In this document: piece by piece, positions 62,827-64,000 of the stretch
Layout of the letters: every line of letters starts with the position of its first letter
How positions within the stretch are numbered: position 1 is the first letter of the stretch
From: Alphaproteobacteria bacterium
GTDB lineage: Bacteria > Pseudomonadota > Alphaproteobacteria > Rhodobacterales > Rhodobacteraceae
Reading direction: 5' to 3'
Assembly: GCA_030429105.1 (NCBI GenBank)
Contig: JAUIDE010000009.1
Span: forward strand, 1-64,000
Length of the DNA: 64,000 nucleotides
Position numbers and translations under genes: made by a program
Notes under the pieces: model-generated
Database searches by the model: none
Seen by the model: only the letters and a program-made list of their open reading frames with translations
What the model was told of the DNA's origin: nothing

Positions 62827-64000
62827 TCAGCCGGCCTCCCGCAGAACATGCTTCATCACCTTGCCGTTGGCGTTCCGCGGCAGGGGCGCCTCGGTGAAGG
62901 TGAAGAGGTCGGGCGTCTTGTAGTCCGAAAGCCGCTCCCGGCAGAAGGCGCGGAGGTCCGCCTCCGTCACCGCCGGGTCGGATAGATGAACGAAGGCGCG
63001 GGATTTCTCCCCGAGCACCGGATCGGCGAAGCCGACCACCGCCGCCTCCGCGACCCCGGGATGGTAGGCGAGCGCGTTCTCCACCTCGGCCGGGTAGACC
63101 TTGTAGCCGCCGCGGTTGATCATGTCCTTGATCCGGTCGTGAACGTAGAGGAACCCCTCCTCGTCGAACCGCCCGACATCGCCGGATTTCCAGAAGCCGG
63201 CATGGAAGCTTTCCGCCGTCTTCTCCGGCATCCGCCAGTAGCGGGGGACGACCATGGGCCCGCCGATCCAGATCTCGCCTGAGGCCCCGGGCGGAAGCTC
63301 GCGCCCCTCCGGATCGACGACGACGATCTCCGCCGTCGGCACGGGGCGGCCGACGCTCGCGGGCCGTTCGATCTGGAGGCCGAGCGGCATGATCGTGGCG
63401 GGCGAGGTCGTCTCCGTCGAGCCGTAGGCCTGCGCCAGCGTCAGGCCGGGCAGCGCGGCGCCGAGCCGCTCGATCGTCGCGACGGGCATCGGCGCGCCGC
63501 CGAAGGCGCCGACGCGCCAGGCGGAAAGGTCGTAATCCGAAAGCTCCGCGCGCATCAGGCAGAGATTGTACATGGCGGGGACGAGCACGGTGAAGCTCAT
63601 CCGTTCCGCCGCCGCTATGGTCAGGAAACCCTCCACCTCGAACCGCTCCAGCATCACCGCGGCGCCGCCGGCTGCCAGCGGGGCGAAGATGCAGGCTACG
63701 AGCCCGGTCACATGGCTCGCCGGAACGGCGACCACGGCGCGGTCCGCCGGGCCGAGCGCGAAGGCCTCGGCATAAGCGATGCAGGAATGGACGATGTTGA
63801 GATGCGTGAGCGTCGCGCCCTTCGGCCGCCCGGTCGTGCCGGAGGTGTAGAGAATCACCGCAACGTCCGTCTCCTCAGCCGCCGCGGGCGGGACCGGCGA
63901 ATGGGCCGCGAGGGCGTCGAACCCGCCCGGCCCGTCATCCCCGGCCGAGGCGAAGGCGGCGCCTTCGGGCAGGAGCGGCTCCAGCCCTTCGTCGCAGAGC
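62827..64000 (-). CDS. AMP-dependent acyl-CoA synthetase/ligase, 5' end outside the window
   Basis: The frame is open through the right edge, so the start is missing. Adenylation motifs are in order: VILYTSGTTGRPKG, YGSTETTSPA, ENALA preceded by GGYKVYPAE, SGDVGRFDEEGF and, at the C-terminus, the catalytic Lys in PRNANGKVMK. It activates a carboxylic acid to the acyl-AMP and then the CoA ester. The visible part is about 390 residues of an expected 500-550. It precedes lysR on the same strand by 71 bases. Substrate is not readable; a medium-chain or aromatic acid is possible. Confidence 0.88.
   Translation of the reverse strand, partial: LCDEGLEPLLPEGAAFASAGDDGPGGFDALAAHSPVPPAAAEETDVAVILYTSGTTGRPKGATLTHLNIVHSCIAYAEAFALGPADRAVVAVPASHVTGLVACIFAPLAAGGAAVMLERFEVEGFLTIAAAERMSFTVLVPAMYNLCLMRAELSDYDLSAWRVGAFGGAPMPVATIERLGAALPGLTLAQAYGSTETTSPATIMPLGLQIERPASVGRPVPTAEIVVVDPEGRELPPGASGEIWIGGPMVVPRYWRMPEKTAESFHAGFWKSGDVGRFDEEGFLYVHDRIKDMINRGGYKVYPAEVENALAYHPGVAEAAVVGFADPVLGEKSRAFVHLSDPAVTEADLRAFCRERLSDYKTPDLFTFTEAPLPRNANGKVMKHVLREAG

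Overview
The window reads as chromosomal DNA of a high-GC alphaproteobacterium, most likely of the Rhodobacterales. The evidence is gene order and codon use: secG-pyrG, the citric-acid block sucC-sucD-sucA-sucB-lpd with mdh nearby, ffh followed by rpsP-rimM-trmD-rplS, and an NAD-dependent formate dehydrogenase operon fdsGBA-fdhD-fdsD. Coding density is very high, with many 1-4 base stop/start overlaps. No rRNA, tRNA, CRISPR array or intact mobile element was seen.

Layout. 1-3181: tail of a tsaB-like frame joined to a lipoprotein-type leader, then rimI, secG and pyrG. 3182-4931: a lower-GC patch with an inverted repeat, a decayed serine recombinase and one small membrane-protein gene; it looks like an old insertion. 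4932-19543: a sugar-uptake and catabolism island in several divergent operons. It holds an ABC importer, a FucU/RbsD mutarotase, two PfkB kinases, an FGGY kinase, an M42 hydrolase plus BtpA/SgcQ-like protein, an aldo-keto reductase, a fuconolactonase-like hydrolase, a TIM-barrel isomerase and a FadR-type GntR regulator. A 12-bp palindrome of the form CTAACATGCTAG occurs three times, at three of the island's promoters including that of the regulator, so I infer one regulon.

19574-24877: an acyl-CoA dehydrogenase, a TPP riboswitch with a visible Shine-Dalgarno-sequestering element, thiBPQ, and an FMN reductase. 24950-33970: lpd, MAPEG, thioesterase, sucB, sucA, sucD, an exported hypothetical and sucC, all on the minus strand. 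34218-37282: sulfotransferase-like protein, mdh, TauE/SafE permease, HupE/UreJ-like protein. 37367-43182: a three-gene operon (MMPL/RND exporter fused to an outer-membrane lipoprotein-sorting domain, a beta-barrel, TetR) facing a cytochrome-P460-like gene across an inverted-repeat operator.

43226-49491: small exported proteins, then an accessory module of a caspase-like peptidase facing a CHASE2-adenylate cyclase and its FecR-like partner. 49576-55699: the translation and secretion block with chorismate mutase and four tandem GNAT acetyltransferases. 55857-62755: formate dehydrogenase operon with a LysR regulator and a 12-bp inverted repeat in front of fdsG. The right edge cuts an acyl-CoA-synthetase-like gene.

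The points most worth following are the GntR regulon with its sgcX/sgcQ-like pair, the MMPL-LolA fusion with an internal start signal, and the caspase/CHASE2 cyclase module.
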